Below, in pieces: positions 33,566-45,899 of a stretch of DNA of 64,000 nucleotides. The notes under the pieces were generated by a model that was not told where the DNA came from, ran no database searches, and saw only the letters and a program-made list of their open reading frames with translations. A program made the position numbers and the translations under genes. Each line of letters opens with the position of its first letter. The stretch's first letter is position 1. The stretch is from Parietaria judaica (taxonomy: Eukaryota; Streptophyta; Magnoliopsida; Rosales; Urticaceae), in assembly GCA_954871525.1 (NCBI GenBank), contig OX940867.1, positions 18,763,343 through 18,827,342 on the forward strand, read 5' to 3'.

Positions 33566-36295
33566 GTTGGGAATCACGTCTCGGATTCCTTGAAAATTAT
33601 GACGAATTGTACCTCCGAACCGTCCGGGTAACATTTAAAAATTAACTTAAAGCGGAATAACTTGTTATCCGTCCGACGGTCCGGATATCGGATAATAACC
33701 ATTTCACAAGATCTGATAAATATTATGAAATTTATTATTCATATATCATTATTAATAATCTAGTCATAATAGGAAATAAATAGAAAGCAGTAAATGGTTG
33801 CATTTATTAACCCAATGCATAAGGCCGTACCTCTATTGACGACTTCCGGCTGCGCGTTTTGAATCGGGCAGGGCTCCGCCGGTGCTGAGGGAAACTCCCG
33901 TGATCTTCCGGGATATTCTCCTGGAATCCTCGTACCGAAGCGTGGGCTTCGCCGGCAGGACTCCGTCGCAAAATTTTAACTGATGGTTCTTTTTAAGCTT
34001 CCGGAGAAATAGTCTCCTAAGCCGAAGCAGAAAAGAGAGATCAGAGAGAAAATTCGCAGACCCTGAGGGAGAGGGAGAGTTCGAATTTTTCTCTGGGGAA
34101 AGGTGTGAAAAATGTGTAGAATTAGCCTCCTATTTATAGGCTCAAACCGTAACCGAATTGGAGAAATTTCCTCCCTAATTTCGAATTTCATATATTTAAA
34201 TATAATTAATTACCTTAATCCAATGGTCCAGATTTAATCTCATCTAAATCCAATGGATATAATTAATTAGGGATTTAATTAAATAAGAAAGATTAGGATA
34301 AAATCAAAATCCAATCTTATCTTCTTATCTTTATAAAATTCGAATTATATATATATATATTAAAATTTAAATTATCATTATCTTGATCCAACGGTTGAGA
34401 TAAATCTTTAAACCGATCTAATGGACCAAATTAGTTTAGGATAAAATCAAATATAAAAAGATTTATTAAAAAATAATTTCGAATTTATCCATAAACCATA
34501 ATTCGAAAATATATAAATATATATAATTAATTAATTTTCAATCCGACGGTAAAGATTAAATCTTAGACCGATCTAACGAATATAATTAAATAACCAAATT
34601 CAAAAAATGAAACTTGGTCACCAAGTTATTAATTTCGAATTTATCAATATCCTAATCCAACGTTTGATATTAAATCATAACCGATCCAATGGATAATATT
34701 GATTTTAGGGATTTGCTAAAATACCAAAATATTTGGTACTTATGCAGCAAATTTGGAAAGACCAAATCATACCATTCGAATTTAGCTAGGGTTTCATATT
34801 ATGAAACCCTAATTCGAATTTACACATATAAATATATATTTTTATTTCTTAATATAAATCTATTAATTATTAATTAATTATTAATAAGATATTAATAATT
34901 AAATCCAAATAATTAAATTATATTAATATTTCCTGATCTCAATATCACACATTAAAATGTCATGGTGCCACACCATCATTTAAATTCGTGACATGTGATT
35001 TAATTTCAAAGTTCATCGAACCGATCACGAACTTAGAAAATCCATAAATCACTAACCGTAAGTCGAAATGACTTGGTTCAAAAAGCAAAGTTGCTTAGAA
35101 TTTAATTTTGAAGAACATGGTGCTGATAGAAATTCTAAATTCTAACTTTATTTTATCAGTTAATTTCGTGTACCAAAATATGGTACTTTTGCCACGCTAA
35201 CGATAAAACTATCTGACGTCTGCCACAAACCTTTCAGTTTTATAAGTCAAGCCAAATGATTAAACATTATCCAGAATGTATTTTAATCACGTACGTATCA
35301 TCCGTTACGGAGCTATCCTGGGGACCATGGACCCGTATCACTTAAGCTCCAAAGAACTGCTAGTTGTTCGTCAAACCTCGAAGTGATTCCACTATAGACC
35401 CGAGGCTGCACTCTTTAGTGATACGGTATATATTATTCCCTTTATAACAGCAGGGTGTCCATTGATACAATCAAATTCGGGTTATTGATCTTTCACTTGA
35501 TGATCCACACACGAGCAGGCGGTTTCTACCGTTATGCCCCTTATTGCATTTTCATCCTTGACTCAGTCAGTAATATTATGAGTAACCCACTTATTGTTTC
35601 GATTCATAAGTTGCGCACGGGTACCTCTCACTTCTCACCACCGACAATCAAGGGAATCATCATCACTCTGAAGAGAGCTGTGTGATGCCCATGTCTATGA
35701 CCAAGCTACCCTTACTGCTGACTATCATGTTCCCAAAATAATAGTGTTGGGAACAGCGGTAATATTTCGTGTTCTTTAACGGTTAAATCAAAGAACAATC
35801 AAGCTAGCAGCTTGGACTCAAGATCACTCAGGACTTAGATCGAATATCCATTTGATCATCTACTAGTGACTCAACTTCAAGTTATCAGTGACGGTCTTAT
35901 ATGATAACTTCCGGAGTTTAAGTCAGGTCCAGCCCAGTATGAAGACACTTCATACTTAATGCACTTCTAGTGAGTGATACACACACAAAATCCAGAATAG
36001 GATTGTCACTTAGTCACATTAATGACCTTATACGATTAATGGGCTCCCACCCAGTTAATCAGGTCACAGACATTTTAAGTTCATTTATTATGATTATTAA
36101 TTCTTCTTCACATTGACTCTGTTGTGATAATAATTCATAATTGCATCCTTTATGAACTAAGGATCAAACATTCTATTTTACTCTACCAGAAACTATAATA
36201 AGATTATCATAATAAGTATCATCTTTATTCAATGACTTGTCATAATCTTTTACAAATGGATAAAATATCTTGTTTAAGGACACATATGTCCAACA
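33565..36295 (-). repeat. Full-length copia LTR (2,731 bp) of element A
   Basis: The minus-strand start is TGTTGGACATATG at 36295 and the end TTCCCAACA at 33565. A TATA box lies at 34131-34138 (minus). It is unusually long for copia and matches 49124-51855 (2,732 bp) in reverse orientation almost throughout. The internal palindrome GGGTTTCATA/TATGAAACCC occurs near 34790. Confidence 0.9.
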
Positions 36296-36309
36296 ATCTC
36301 CCATTGTAC

Positions 36310-38013
36310 TTAAAGAAGATGACCCATGTCTTTCAGACCCATACTCTCCAGATGCCTCCTGAATATTTTCTCTGGCAACGTCTTGGTGAATGGATTAGCC
36401 AGATTGTCTTCCGAAGCTATTTTCACAACCCTCACGTCGCCACGAAGCACTATTTCTCTTATGAGATGGTATTTGCGTTCTATATGTTTCGCCTTGTTAT
36501 GGTCTCTGGGCTCTTTAGAATTTGCCACCGCACCACTGTTGTCACAGTATAGTGTTTGGGGCCCATCTACATCTGGAACAACTCCCAGCTCTATGTAGAA
36601 ATTCTTGAGCCAAACTTATTATTTGGCTGCCTCACAAGCTGCCACGTATTCATCTTCCATTGTGGAATCTGCGATACAAGATTGCTTTACGCTTCTCCAG
36701 AATATCGCTCCACCAGCAAGGGTGAACACTGCTCCCGACGTCGATTTTCTCGCGTCTCTATCAGACATAAAGTCTGAATCAGTGTATCCTAGTGGATTCA
36801 GTTCTGATATTGAAAACACTAACATATAGTCTCTCGTTCTCCGAAGATACTTGAGAATGTTCTTCACTGCTGTCCAGTGAGCCATACCAGGGTTGGATTG
36901 GTATCTGCTAACAATTCCCATAGCGTAACAGATGTCTGGCCTAGTACACTGCATAACGTACATCAGACTTCCCACTGCTGAAGCATAGGGTATTCGCCTT
37001 ATCACATCTTGCTCTTCTGGAGAAGTTGGGCACTGTTTCTTGCTAAGGAACACTCCATGTCTGGTTGGTAAATTACAACCCTTGGAGTTTGCCATTGCAT
37101 AACGTTCAAGCACCTTATCAATGTAAGCTACTTTAGATAAGGCCAGAAGCCTGTTGTTGCGATCCCTGAAAATGCGGATCCCGAGAACATAACTGGCTTC
37201 TCCTATGTCCTTCATTTGGAACTGCGTAGATAGCCACGCCTTCACGTCCGATAATTTCTTCACACTGTTTCCAATGAGAAGAATATCGTCGACGTACAGA
37301 ACAAGAAAAATTTCCACGGTTTCGTCATTGAGCTTATAAATGCAGGCCTCAGTGACGTTTTGAATGAATCCATAGGTTTTGATGGTTTCATCGAACCTTA
37401 GATTCCAGGATCTGGAAGCTTGCTTCAATCCATAGATGGATTTGAGTAATCTGCAAACCTTCCCTTCTTGACCCTGTTGCACGAACCCATCTGGTTGGTC
37501 CATATAGATGTTTTCGTCAATGTACCCGTTCAGGAAGGCGGTTTTGACGTCCATCTGCCAAATCTCGTAATTGAGACTACAGGCTATGGCCATGAGAATC
37601 CGGATGGACTTGTACTTAGTAACTGGAGCGAAGGTCTCATCGAAATCAATACCTTCCCTCTGGGTAAAACCCTTTGCCACTAGTCTAGCCTTGAAGGTTT
37701 CAACCTTCCCGTCCACTCCTATCTTTCGCTTGTATACCCACTTACATCCAATGGTTTTGAAACCATCCGGTAAGTCTACAAGTTCCCAGACTTCATTAGA
37801 ATCTATTGATTCTATTTCTTGGTTCATGGCTTCCTGCCATTCTCCCTTATCAAGATCCATCATAGCTTGCATAAAGCCTATAGGATCTTCAACGCTAGCG
37901 TTTGTGATAGCTAGGTGAAATTCCAACTGAGTATACTCGTAGTGTTTAACCGTTCTATTGAACCTCCCACTACGTCTGAGTATTCTCAAAGTTTCTAATG
38001 AAACTATGATCAC
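36310..38013 (-). pseudogene. Copia A reverse transcriptase and RNase H (RT frame open, RNase H broken)
   Basis: 464 codons are open from 38013 to 36619: the RT with DFDETFAPVTKYKSIR, QMDVKTAFLNGY, YGLKQASRSW and the catalytic LYVDDILLIG, then RNase H GYTDSDFMSD, KSTSGAVFTLAGGAIFW and STMEDEY. TAA interrupts after ACEAAK and a frame change carries the rest (AKHIERKYHL ... ADPF-type end NPFTKTLP) in 36528-36310. No duplication of the YVDD block is present here, unlike in the partner copy. Confidence 0.85.
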
Positions 38014-39400
38014 TCGTGGTGTCTTGGTTTTAACAACCTCCCACTACATCTAAGTACCATTTGGTTCTGATTTTGGGACCGTGGTTTCCGCACTCTGATT
38101 ATCAACAAGCATTGTTGATTGTGTAATTACTTTGTCATCTAACAATTCCTCCAGTAATATTTTACCTTGAGGTTCATAGTTTATTATAGAGTCATATTCC
38201 AAAAGAGTTGCTTATTGCTGAAAAACAATTACTCTCTTATATGATCATAAACTATATCTCGTCCGAGTCCCATTAAATGAATAATATAAAGTTATTCTTC
38301 CCCCTCAATCATTTCTAAAAGGTTCTTGTTCCTCCTTTCTATAACACCTCAATGTGCTTGACATGTATAGGGAACCATTGACTAACCGAGAATTAATTTC
38401 TCTTAACGGTGATCACTGAATTAAAAGTTCAGACTAACCACTTCAGAATAACTGAAGAGCCATTAGTGATTTATCGATTTTAAAAATTTGATTTATGCAA
38501 TAAATTTCTTGAACTCACATAAGTTCTAATTTACTTTGCATTCATACCTTTATCTTTGAATACTTGCCTATCATTAGATAAAGTATTCATATCCTTCTCG
38601 AGCTTGTATAATGGACCACATACACCAAGTATGTACAAGCTTTATAGGAACTGTGGCTCTTTAGACCTTTTCTCATGAAATGGTCTTTTAATCATTTTAA
38701 TCTTTAGACAAGATTCTCAAACAGGTAGGGAACTGACGAACAGTTCACGCATTAAGATGCCTTAGGTATGTCCATCCTGTTTATCTCATCCAAATTAATA
38801 TGACCGTCATTAAGATGCCTTAGGTATGATCACTTTCATAGTTAGCCTTTTTCTGGATGTCACATCCATATTATTCATTCATTATTTCATAATGGTTTGA
38901 GCTTGTTTATTTCACTTCTCCGGACAATCAATATAAACAACTAAATCATTTCATAAATAATAATTTCATTATTATCTACAATGATAAAACTTTGTTCATA
39001 TAAGTGGATATTTGAATTTCCACGTAAGTCACGGGTATAATAAATATTGTTCTTGAAAACAACAATTTATTATATTTAAACGAGTTGCTCCCACTGAAAT
39101 AATTATCCCATTACTTTGACTAACATAGTCAATTTATGATTGTCTTCCGAATCCTAGATTCAGTCAAAGGTTTAAACCTTAACCAATCATTAACTTTGGG
39201 TTGGGCGATTATCTTATCTTTGTTCATTTCTTAGCCATTTCCCAAGTTCAAGAACTTTCGAATTACTCCCTTGTAATATCGAGTGGAAATACCAGCTAAA
39301 CACAAAAGATAATCAATAAGTGAACAAAATCACTTATTCGAACTTTTATTGTCTTGACATTAAATACACATCAGACTATTCTATATGTATTTGGGATAGA
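38014..39400 (-). pseudogene. Decayed gag-pre-integrase/integrase region of copia A
   Basis: No long frame is present, but on the minus strand short phrases of the intact partner survive: HINLDEINR (partner HINLDRINR) and a following GVCGP. It is about 350 bp shorter than the corresponding stretch of element B and heavily mutated. A short direct repeat (CATTAAGATGCCTTAGGTATG) occurs at about 38750-38770 and 38810-38830. Confidence 0.6.
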
Positions 39401-41250
39401 TATTTTAGACTGACATTGAAAAAGAAACTTATTAAACTTTATTATAGGTAGAATGTTTAGAAAAATATTTTATTTGAAATAGTTACATGATGCAAACATG
39501 TTCTGGGAAAACGTTAAATAAACCCTTTTAACTATTTCGTGATAATTTAACCGACTGTACACGTCGTTGCCATCCTTAGTGGCATGGTCACTCTAGGGTG
39601 ACTCGCGGTATTAACCGTGTATTTTGGTTAAACTAAACTTTAGTCATAAACTTAATTAATAGTCATAACAAGAACTACAAAAGTCCTCTATGATTATTAA
39701 CTATCACCATAGACGGTCAGGAAGCACCAACTTCCGCGCAAGCTTAACCCATTATTTTCGGTTCTCGGGATCCTCTTGGAAACGTCGTCCTAAGGGAATG
39801 GTAACTCTAGGGTGACTCGCGGTCCATTTCCAAGATTCCTCCGTCCCCATATTCTTTTGGAACTATCACGGTGTCAAACCTTCCACAAGCACACTTTCCT
39901 TAGGGAATGGACACACTAGGGTGACTCGAGGCGGTGTGGTTAGCAGACCTTGTGACAGTAATAATGGAAACCTTTGTTTTATTCTATACTTGCCATTGTT
40001 TTTAGGAAATAACTTTTTTAATTTCTAAGTTATAAAAACTTATTATATAAACTGTCTATTAATGACATATTAAAAGTTTATATTTTGGCTTTATTTATTA
40101 CGACACGTAATTTTAAATAAGTCCTAAAGATGTGTTTATTATTTCGTCGGTAGTGATAGATCAAACCGTACGCTCTCCAGGTCGATGGGAGGGGTCCTAA
40201 CCGGTCACCCAAAAGTGGATGGTGAACCGGCCCCACTTTTGATTCCCTCTTCCTTAGGCATGATTGTACGTTTGAAATTTTTCCGACTAATAATTAACTC
40301 TTTTACATTTACTCTTTATTATTTATATATATCCTATATAGACATATTAATAATGATCTAAACATAGACACTATGTTTGAGGGTTATGAAAATAGGTTAT
40401 AACAAATTATATCTATGATGAATATTTAAAATTTTTATGTTAATGATACTTATTCTCTAAGAATTATCATTAAACATTTTAATGCCCTTTAATAATTATT
40501 TATGAAATATAAAAATAAGACAATGATATTATTCTTCGAGTATTATCATCCATATTTTAATTTATTAAATAAGACAATGTTATTTAATTATTAAATAACA
40601 TCCATATTTAATTTTATGAATTAAATAAAATAAGACAATGTTATTTATCCGGAAATAACATCCATATTTTAATTCACATTAATTAATCATAATTAATTTT
40701 AATTCATAAATATTAATTTCATTAATAATAATTAATAATAAATCCATGGGATCCGGGTCAGAATAAAAATCCGACCCATACAAAAAAAATTGCACGTGGG
40801 ACCTCCAGGCTTAAGCTCGGGCCCACATGCCCGTGGATTGGGCAGGGACAACCCACGGGTGGGCCAGGGTAGTATCCGAGCCCTTCGAGCTGGGCCAGAA
40901 GGCCCATACCGCTGCCAGGCAGCGTGGCTTGCGGCCAGCCCGCCAGGCCCACACGGGTGCCCTTGCCCTGGCCGAGTGGCCATGCCGAGGGCCGTGGGCA
41001 TTGCCCTGGTGAACAACCTGGGGCTGCAGCGGCAGCCCCTGTTCGCGCCATTCTCGGGCTAGGCTGCCAAGGGCAGCCCGGTCCAACCACCTGGTCCGAT
41101 TATTCGGGTCGGGTAATTTTCTTATTTTAAATTAATATTTAAAATATCTTGAAATTCAAAATTTCAATTTTAAATAATTAATTTTATTCATCAAATAATT
41201 CGTTCTTAAACCCATTAAATAAATTACGTAATTATTTATCCTCGAACCAT
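39401..41250 (-). other. 5' leader of copia A with GC-rich hairpin cluster
   Basis: Untranslated leader, matching 43565-45400 of element B in reverse. The block at about 40790-41100 is GC-rich and built of small inverted repeats (for example GGCTGCC/GGCAGCC, GGGGCTGC/GCAGCCCC, GGGCC/GGCCC), in contrast to AT-rich surroundings. Open frames in it are a by-product of base composition. Confidence 0.65.
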
Positions 41251-41263
41251 GGCTCTGATACCA
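41251..41263 (-). other. Primer-binding site (initiator tRNA-Met) of copia A
   Basis: The minus strand reads TGGTATCAGAGCC two bases after the LTR end, complementary to the 3' end of plant initiator tRNA-Met. Confidence 0.9.
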
Positions 41264-41265
41264 AT

Positions 41266-42270
41266 TGTTAGGAATCACGTCTCGGATTCCTTGAAAATTA
41301 TCACGAATTGTACCTCCGAACCGTCCGGGTAACATTTAAAAATTAATTTAAAGCGGAATAACTTGTTATCCGTCCAACAGTCTGGATATCGGATAATAAC
41401 CATTTCATAAAATTTGATAAATATTATGTAATTTAATATTCATATATCATTATTAATAATCTAGTCATAATAGGAAATAAATAGAAAGCAGTAAATGGTT
41501 GCATTTATTAACCCAATGCATAAGGCCGTACCTCTATTGACGACTTCCGGCTGCGCGTTCTAAATCGGGTAGGGCTCTGCCGGTGCTGAGGGAACTCCCG
41601 TGATCTTCCGGGATATTCTCCTGGAATCCTCGTACCGCAGCGTGGGCTTCGCCGGCAGGACTCCGTCGCAAAATTTTAACTGATGGTTCTTTTTAAGCTT
41701 CCGGAGAAATAGTCTCCTAAGCCGAACCAGAAAAGAGAGATCAGAGAGAAAATTCGCAGACCCTGAGGGAGAGGGAGAGTTCAAATTTTTCTCTGGGGAA
41801 AAGTGTGAAAAATGTGTAGAATGAGCCTCCTATTTATAGGCTCAAACCGTAACCGAATTGGAGAAATTCCCTCCCTAATTTTGAATTTCATATAGTTAAA
41901 TATAATTAATTATCTTAATCCAATGGTCCAGATTTAATCTCATCTAAATCCAATGGATATAATTAATTAGGGATTTAATTAAATGAGAAAGATTAGGATA
42001 AAATCAAAATCCAATCTTATCTTCTTATCTTTATAAAATTCGAATTATATATATATATATATTAAAATTTGAATTATCATTATCTAGATCCAACGGTTGA
42101 GATAAATCTTTAAACCGATCTAATGGACTAAATTAGTTTAGGATAAAATCAAACATAAAAAGATTTATAAAAAAACAATTTCGAATTTATCCATAAACCA
42201 TAATTCGAAAATATATAAATATATATAATTAACCAAAATCGAAAAATGAAACTTGGTCACCATGTTATTA
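41266..42270 (-). repeat. Truncated 5' LTR of copia A (1,005 bp)
   Basis: It corresponds to the promoter-to-end part of the family LTR (TATA at 41831-41838 on minus) with a small internal deletion near 42230. It breaks off at about 42270 where the same sequence begins again in the opposite orientation. Confidence 0.85.
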
Positions 42271-43549
42271 AATTATTTATATGTGTAAATTCGAATTAGG
42301 GTTTCATAATATGAAACCCTAGGCAATTCGAATAACATGATTTGGTCTTTCCATATTTGCGGCATAAGTACCAAATGTTTTGGTATCTTGGCTAATCCCT
42401 AAAATCAATTTAATCCATTGGATCAGTTATGATTTAATATCAACCGTTGGATTAGGATATTGATAAATTCGAATTTAATAACATGGTGACCAAGTTTCAT
42501 TTTTCGAATTTGGTTAATTAATTATATCCGTTAGATCGGTCTAAGATTTAATCTTTACCGTCGGATTGAAAATTAATTAATTATATATATTTATATAATT
42601 TTCGAATTATAATTTAAGGATAAAATCGAAATTGTTTTCTTTAAATCTTTTTATATTTGATTTTATCCTAAATTAATTTGGTCCATTAGATCTGTTTAAA
42701 GATTTATTTCAACCGTTGGATCTAGATGATAAGAAATTTGAATTTTATTATAAATATATAGGATAATTCGAATTTTATAAAGATAAGAAGATAAGATTAG
42801 ATTTTTGATTTTATCCTAATCTTTCTTATTTAATTAAATCCCTAATTAATTATGTCCATTGGATTTAGATGAGATTAAATCTAGACCATTGGATTAAGAT
42901 AATTAATTATATTTAATATATAGAATTCGAATTTTAGGGAGGGAATTTCTCCAATTCGGTTACGGTTTGAGCCTATAAATAGGAGGCTCATTCTACACAT
43001 TTTTCACACCTTTCCCCAGAGAAAAATTCGAACTCTCCCTCTTCTTTAGGGTCTGCGAATTTTTCTCTGATCTCTCTTTTCTGGTTCGGCTTAGGAGACT
43101 ATTTCTCCGGAAGCTTAAAAAGAGCCATCAGTTAAAATTTTGCGACGGAGTCCTGCCGGCGAAGCCCACGCTTCGCTACGAGGATTCCAGGAGAATATCC
43201 CGGAAGATCACGGGAGTTTCCCTCAGCACCGGCGGAGCCCTGCCCGATTCAGAACGCGCAGCCGGAAGTCGCCATAAGAGGTACGGCCTTATGCATTGGG
43301 TTAATAAATGCAACCATTTACTGCTTTCTATTTATTTCCTATTATGACTAGTTTATTAATAATGATTTATGAATATTAAATTACATAATATTTATCAGAT
43401 CTTGGTATATGGTTATTATCCGATATCCGGACCGTAGAACGGATAACAAGTTTTTTCCGCTTTAAAATAATTTTTTTAAATGTTACCCGGACGGTTCGGA
43501 GGTACAATTCGTGATAATTTTCAAGGAATCCGAGACGTTATTCCCAACA
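42271..43549 (+). repeat. Truncated 5' LTR of copia B (1,279 bp)
   Basis: It matches the last 1.28 kb of the LTR at 49124-51855, including the GGGTTTCATA/TATGAAACCC palindrome near 42300 and the TATA box at 42974-42981. It ends TTCCCAACA at 43549. The first ~1.45 kb of the LTR is absent. Confidence 0.88.
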
Positions 43550-43551
43550 AT

Positions 43552-43564
43552 TGGTATCAGAGCC
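43552..43564 (+). other. Primer-binding site (initiator tRNA-Met) of copia B
   Basis: TGGTATCAGAGCC starting two bases after the LTR end. Confidence 0.9.
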
Positions 43565-45401
43565 ATGGTTCAAGGATAAATAATTATGTAATTTAAATTA
43601 ATGGGTTTAAGAACGAATTATTTGATGAATAAAATTAATTATTTGAAATTGTAATTTTGAATTTTAAGATATTTTAAATATTAATTTAATATAAGAAAAT
43701 TACCCGATCCGAAAAATCGGACCGGGTGGTTGGACCGGGCTGCCCTTGGCAGCCCAGCCTGAGAATGCCGCAACGATCAGGGGCTGCCGATGCAGCCCCA
43801 GGTTGTTCGCCAGGGCAAGGACCACGGGCAAAGCCCTCGCCAACGCCACTCGGCCAGGGCAAGGGCACCCGTGTGGGCCTGGCGGGCTGGCCGCAGGCCA
43901 CGCTGCTTGGCAGCGGTATGGGCCTGCAGGCCCAGCCCGAAGTGCCAGGGCAATGCCCTGGCCTACCCGTGGGCTGTCCCTGCCCATTCCACGGATATGT
44001 GGGCCCGGGCTTAAGCCCGGAGGGCCTACGTGCAATTTTTATATATGTGTTGGATTTTTATTCCGACCAGGATTCCGTGGATTAATTATTAATTATTATT
44101 AATGAAATTAATGTTTATGAATTAAAATTAATTATGATTAATTTATATGAATTAAAATATGGATGTTATTTCCGGATAAATAACATTGTCTTATTTTAAT
44201 TAATTCATAAAATTAAATATGGATGTTATTTAATAATTAAATAACATTGTCTTATTTAATAAATTAAAATATAGATGATAATATTCGAAGAATAATATCA
44301 TTGTCTTATTTTAATATTTCATAAATAATTAATAATGGGCATTAAAATGTTTAATGATAATTCTTAGAGAATAAGTATCATTAATTATAAATATTCATCA
44401 TAGATATAATTTGTTATAACCTATTTTCATAACCCTCAAACATAGTGTCTATGTTTAGATCATTATTAATATGTCTATATAGGATAGATATAAATAATAA
44501 AGAGTAAATGTAAAAGTGTTAATTATTAGTCGGAAAAATTTCAAACGTACAATCTTGCCTAATGAAGAAGGAATCAAAAGTGGGGCCGGTTCACCATCCA
44601 CTTCTGGGTGACCGGTTAGGACCCCTCCCATCGACCTGGAGAGCATACGGTTTGATCTATCACTACCGACGAAATAATAAACACATTTTTAGGGCTTATT
44701 TAAAATTAGGTGTCGTAATAAATAAAGCCAAAATATAAACTTTTAATGTGTCATTAATAGATAGTTTATATAATAAGTTTTTACAACTTAGAAATAATAA
44801 AACGTTATTTCCTAAAAACAATGGCAAGTATAGAATAAAACAAAGGTCTCCATTATTACTGTCACAAGGTCTGCTAACCACACCGCCTCGAGTCACCCTA
44901 GTGTGTCCATTCCCTAAGGAAGGTGTGCTTGTGGAAGGTTTGACACCGTGATAGTTCCAAAAGAATATGGGGACGGAGGAATCTTGGAAATGGACCGCGA
45001 GTCACCCTAGAGTGACCATTCCCTAAGGACGACATTTCCAAGAGGATCCCGAGAACCGAATATAATGGGTTAAGCTTGCACGGAAGTTGGTGCTTCCCGA
45101 CCGTCTATGGTGATAGTTAATAATCATAGAGGACTTTTGTAGTTCTTGTTATGAATATTAATTAAGTTTATGACTAAAACTTAGTTTAACCAAACTACAC
45201 GGTTGATACCGCGAGTCACCCTAGAGTGACCATGCCACTAAGGACGGCAACGACGTGTACAGTCGGTTAAATTATCACGAAATAGTTAAAGGGTTTATTT
45301 AACGTTTTTCCCATGAACATGTTTGCATCATGTAACTATTTCAAATAAAATATTTTTCTAAACATTCTACCTATAATAAAGTTTAATAAGTTTCTTTTTC
45401 A
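43565..45401 (+). other. 5' leader of copia B with GC-rich hairpin cluster
   Basis: An untranslated leader of ~1.8 kb. 43700-44035 is a GC-rich island made of consecutive short palindromes: GGCTGCC/GGCAGCC, GGGGCTGC/GCAGCCCC, GGGCCTGCAGGCCC, CAGGGCA/TGCCCTG and GGGCTTAAGCCC. The rest is AT-rich with repeated GAGTCACCCTAG-type phrases (44891, 45001, 45213). No gag ORF is found. Confidence 0.7.
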
Positions 45402-45899
45402 ATGCCAGTTAATATGTCCTTCGACAAACAAGAAATGGAAAAGTCTGCTCTGACGCTGAGGTCTCAAAATCAAAGCAATCTGGTAAAATTCACAAAATCC
45501 CTAAGCAAGCTGGCCATGAGTGGATCTTCGGAAAAACTTGGAATGGCATATCAGAATGCTATAAGCTCTCTAAACAAGAGGAAGAGAGTTGATGGAAACC
45601 AGGAAGAATTCTTCCAGATTGGGAGTACAAGTAATGTTGATCGTTCAACATTAGAATCATGTTTCGTGGACAACTCATCCTTTAACTGGATCTTGGATTC
45701 AGGAGCAAACGATCATGCGTGCAATTCTCTTCAGTCTCTTGACAAATTGGAAGAGATAAATGAAGGACCAACTTTAAAAGTAGGAAACGGGGAATTCCTA
45801 CAAGCAAAAGCAGTAGGAAATTTGCGACTGACATTTGGAAATAAATATTTATTTGTTGATAATGTGTACTATTATCCAAATGTCTGCAGAAATATATAG
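45402..45899 (+). pseudogene. Copia B protease region (gag remnant plus aspartic protease)
   Basis: A 165-codon open frame. Residues 96-108 read WILDSGANDHACN, the catalytic D-S-G motif of the copia aspartic protease. The lines that follow (LKVGNGEFLQAKAVGNLRL, FVDNVYYYPN) are typical of the protease-to-integrase linker. The short hydrophilic N-terminus replaces the capsid and CCHC knuckle expected here, so gag is largely deleted. TAG at 45897-45899 separates it from the integrase. Confidence 0.8.

Larger units (their letters stand above)
33565..42270 (-). mobile_element. Copia element A (minus strand), 5' LTR truncated at the inverted junction
   Basis: The order on the minus strand is truncated 5' LTR 42270-41266, initiator-Met primer site 41263-41251, GC-rich leader ~41100-40790, decayed gag/integrase ~39400-38100, RT/RNase H 38013-36310, polypurine tract ~36310-36296, full 3' LTR 36295-33565. 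It inserted into the gypsy integrase, whose reading stops exactly at 33565. It is the same family as the plus-strand element at 42271-51855. Confidence 0.88.

Noticed and set aside
40732..41130. Gly/Pro/Trp-rich frames on both strands (also at 43686-44102)
   Set aside because: Produced by the GC-rich hairpin cluster of the copia leader. Frames differ between the two copies and have no domain.
41251..41263. tRNA-like match
   Set aside because: It is the 13-nt primer-binding site complementary to initiator tRNA-Met, not a tRNA gene. No tRNA cloverleaf was seen in the window.
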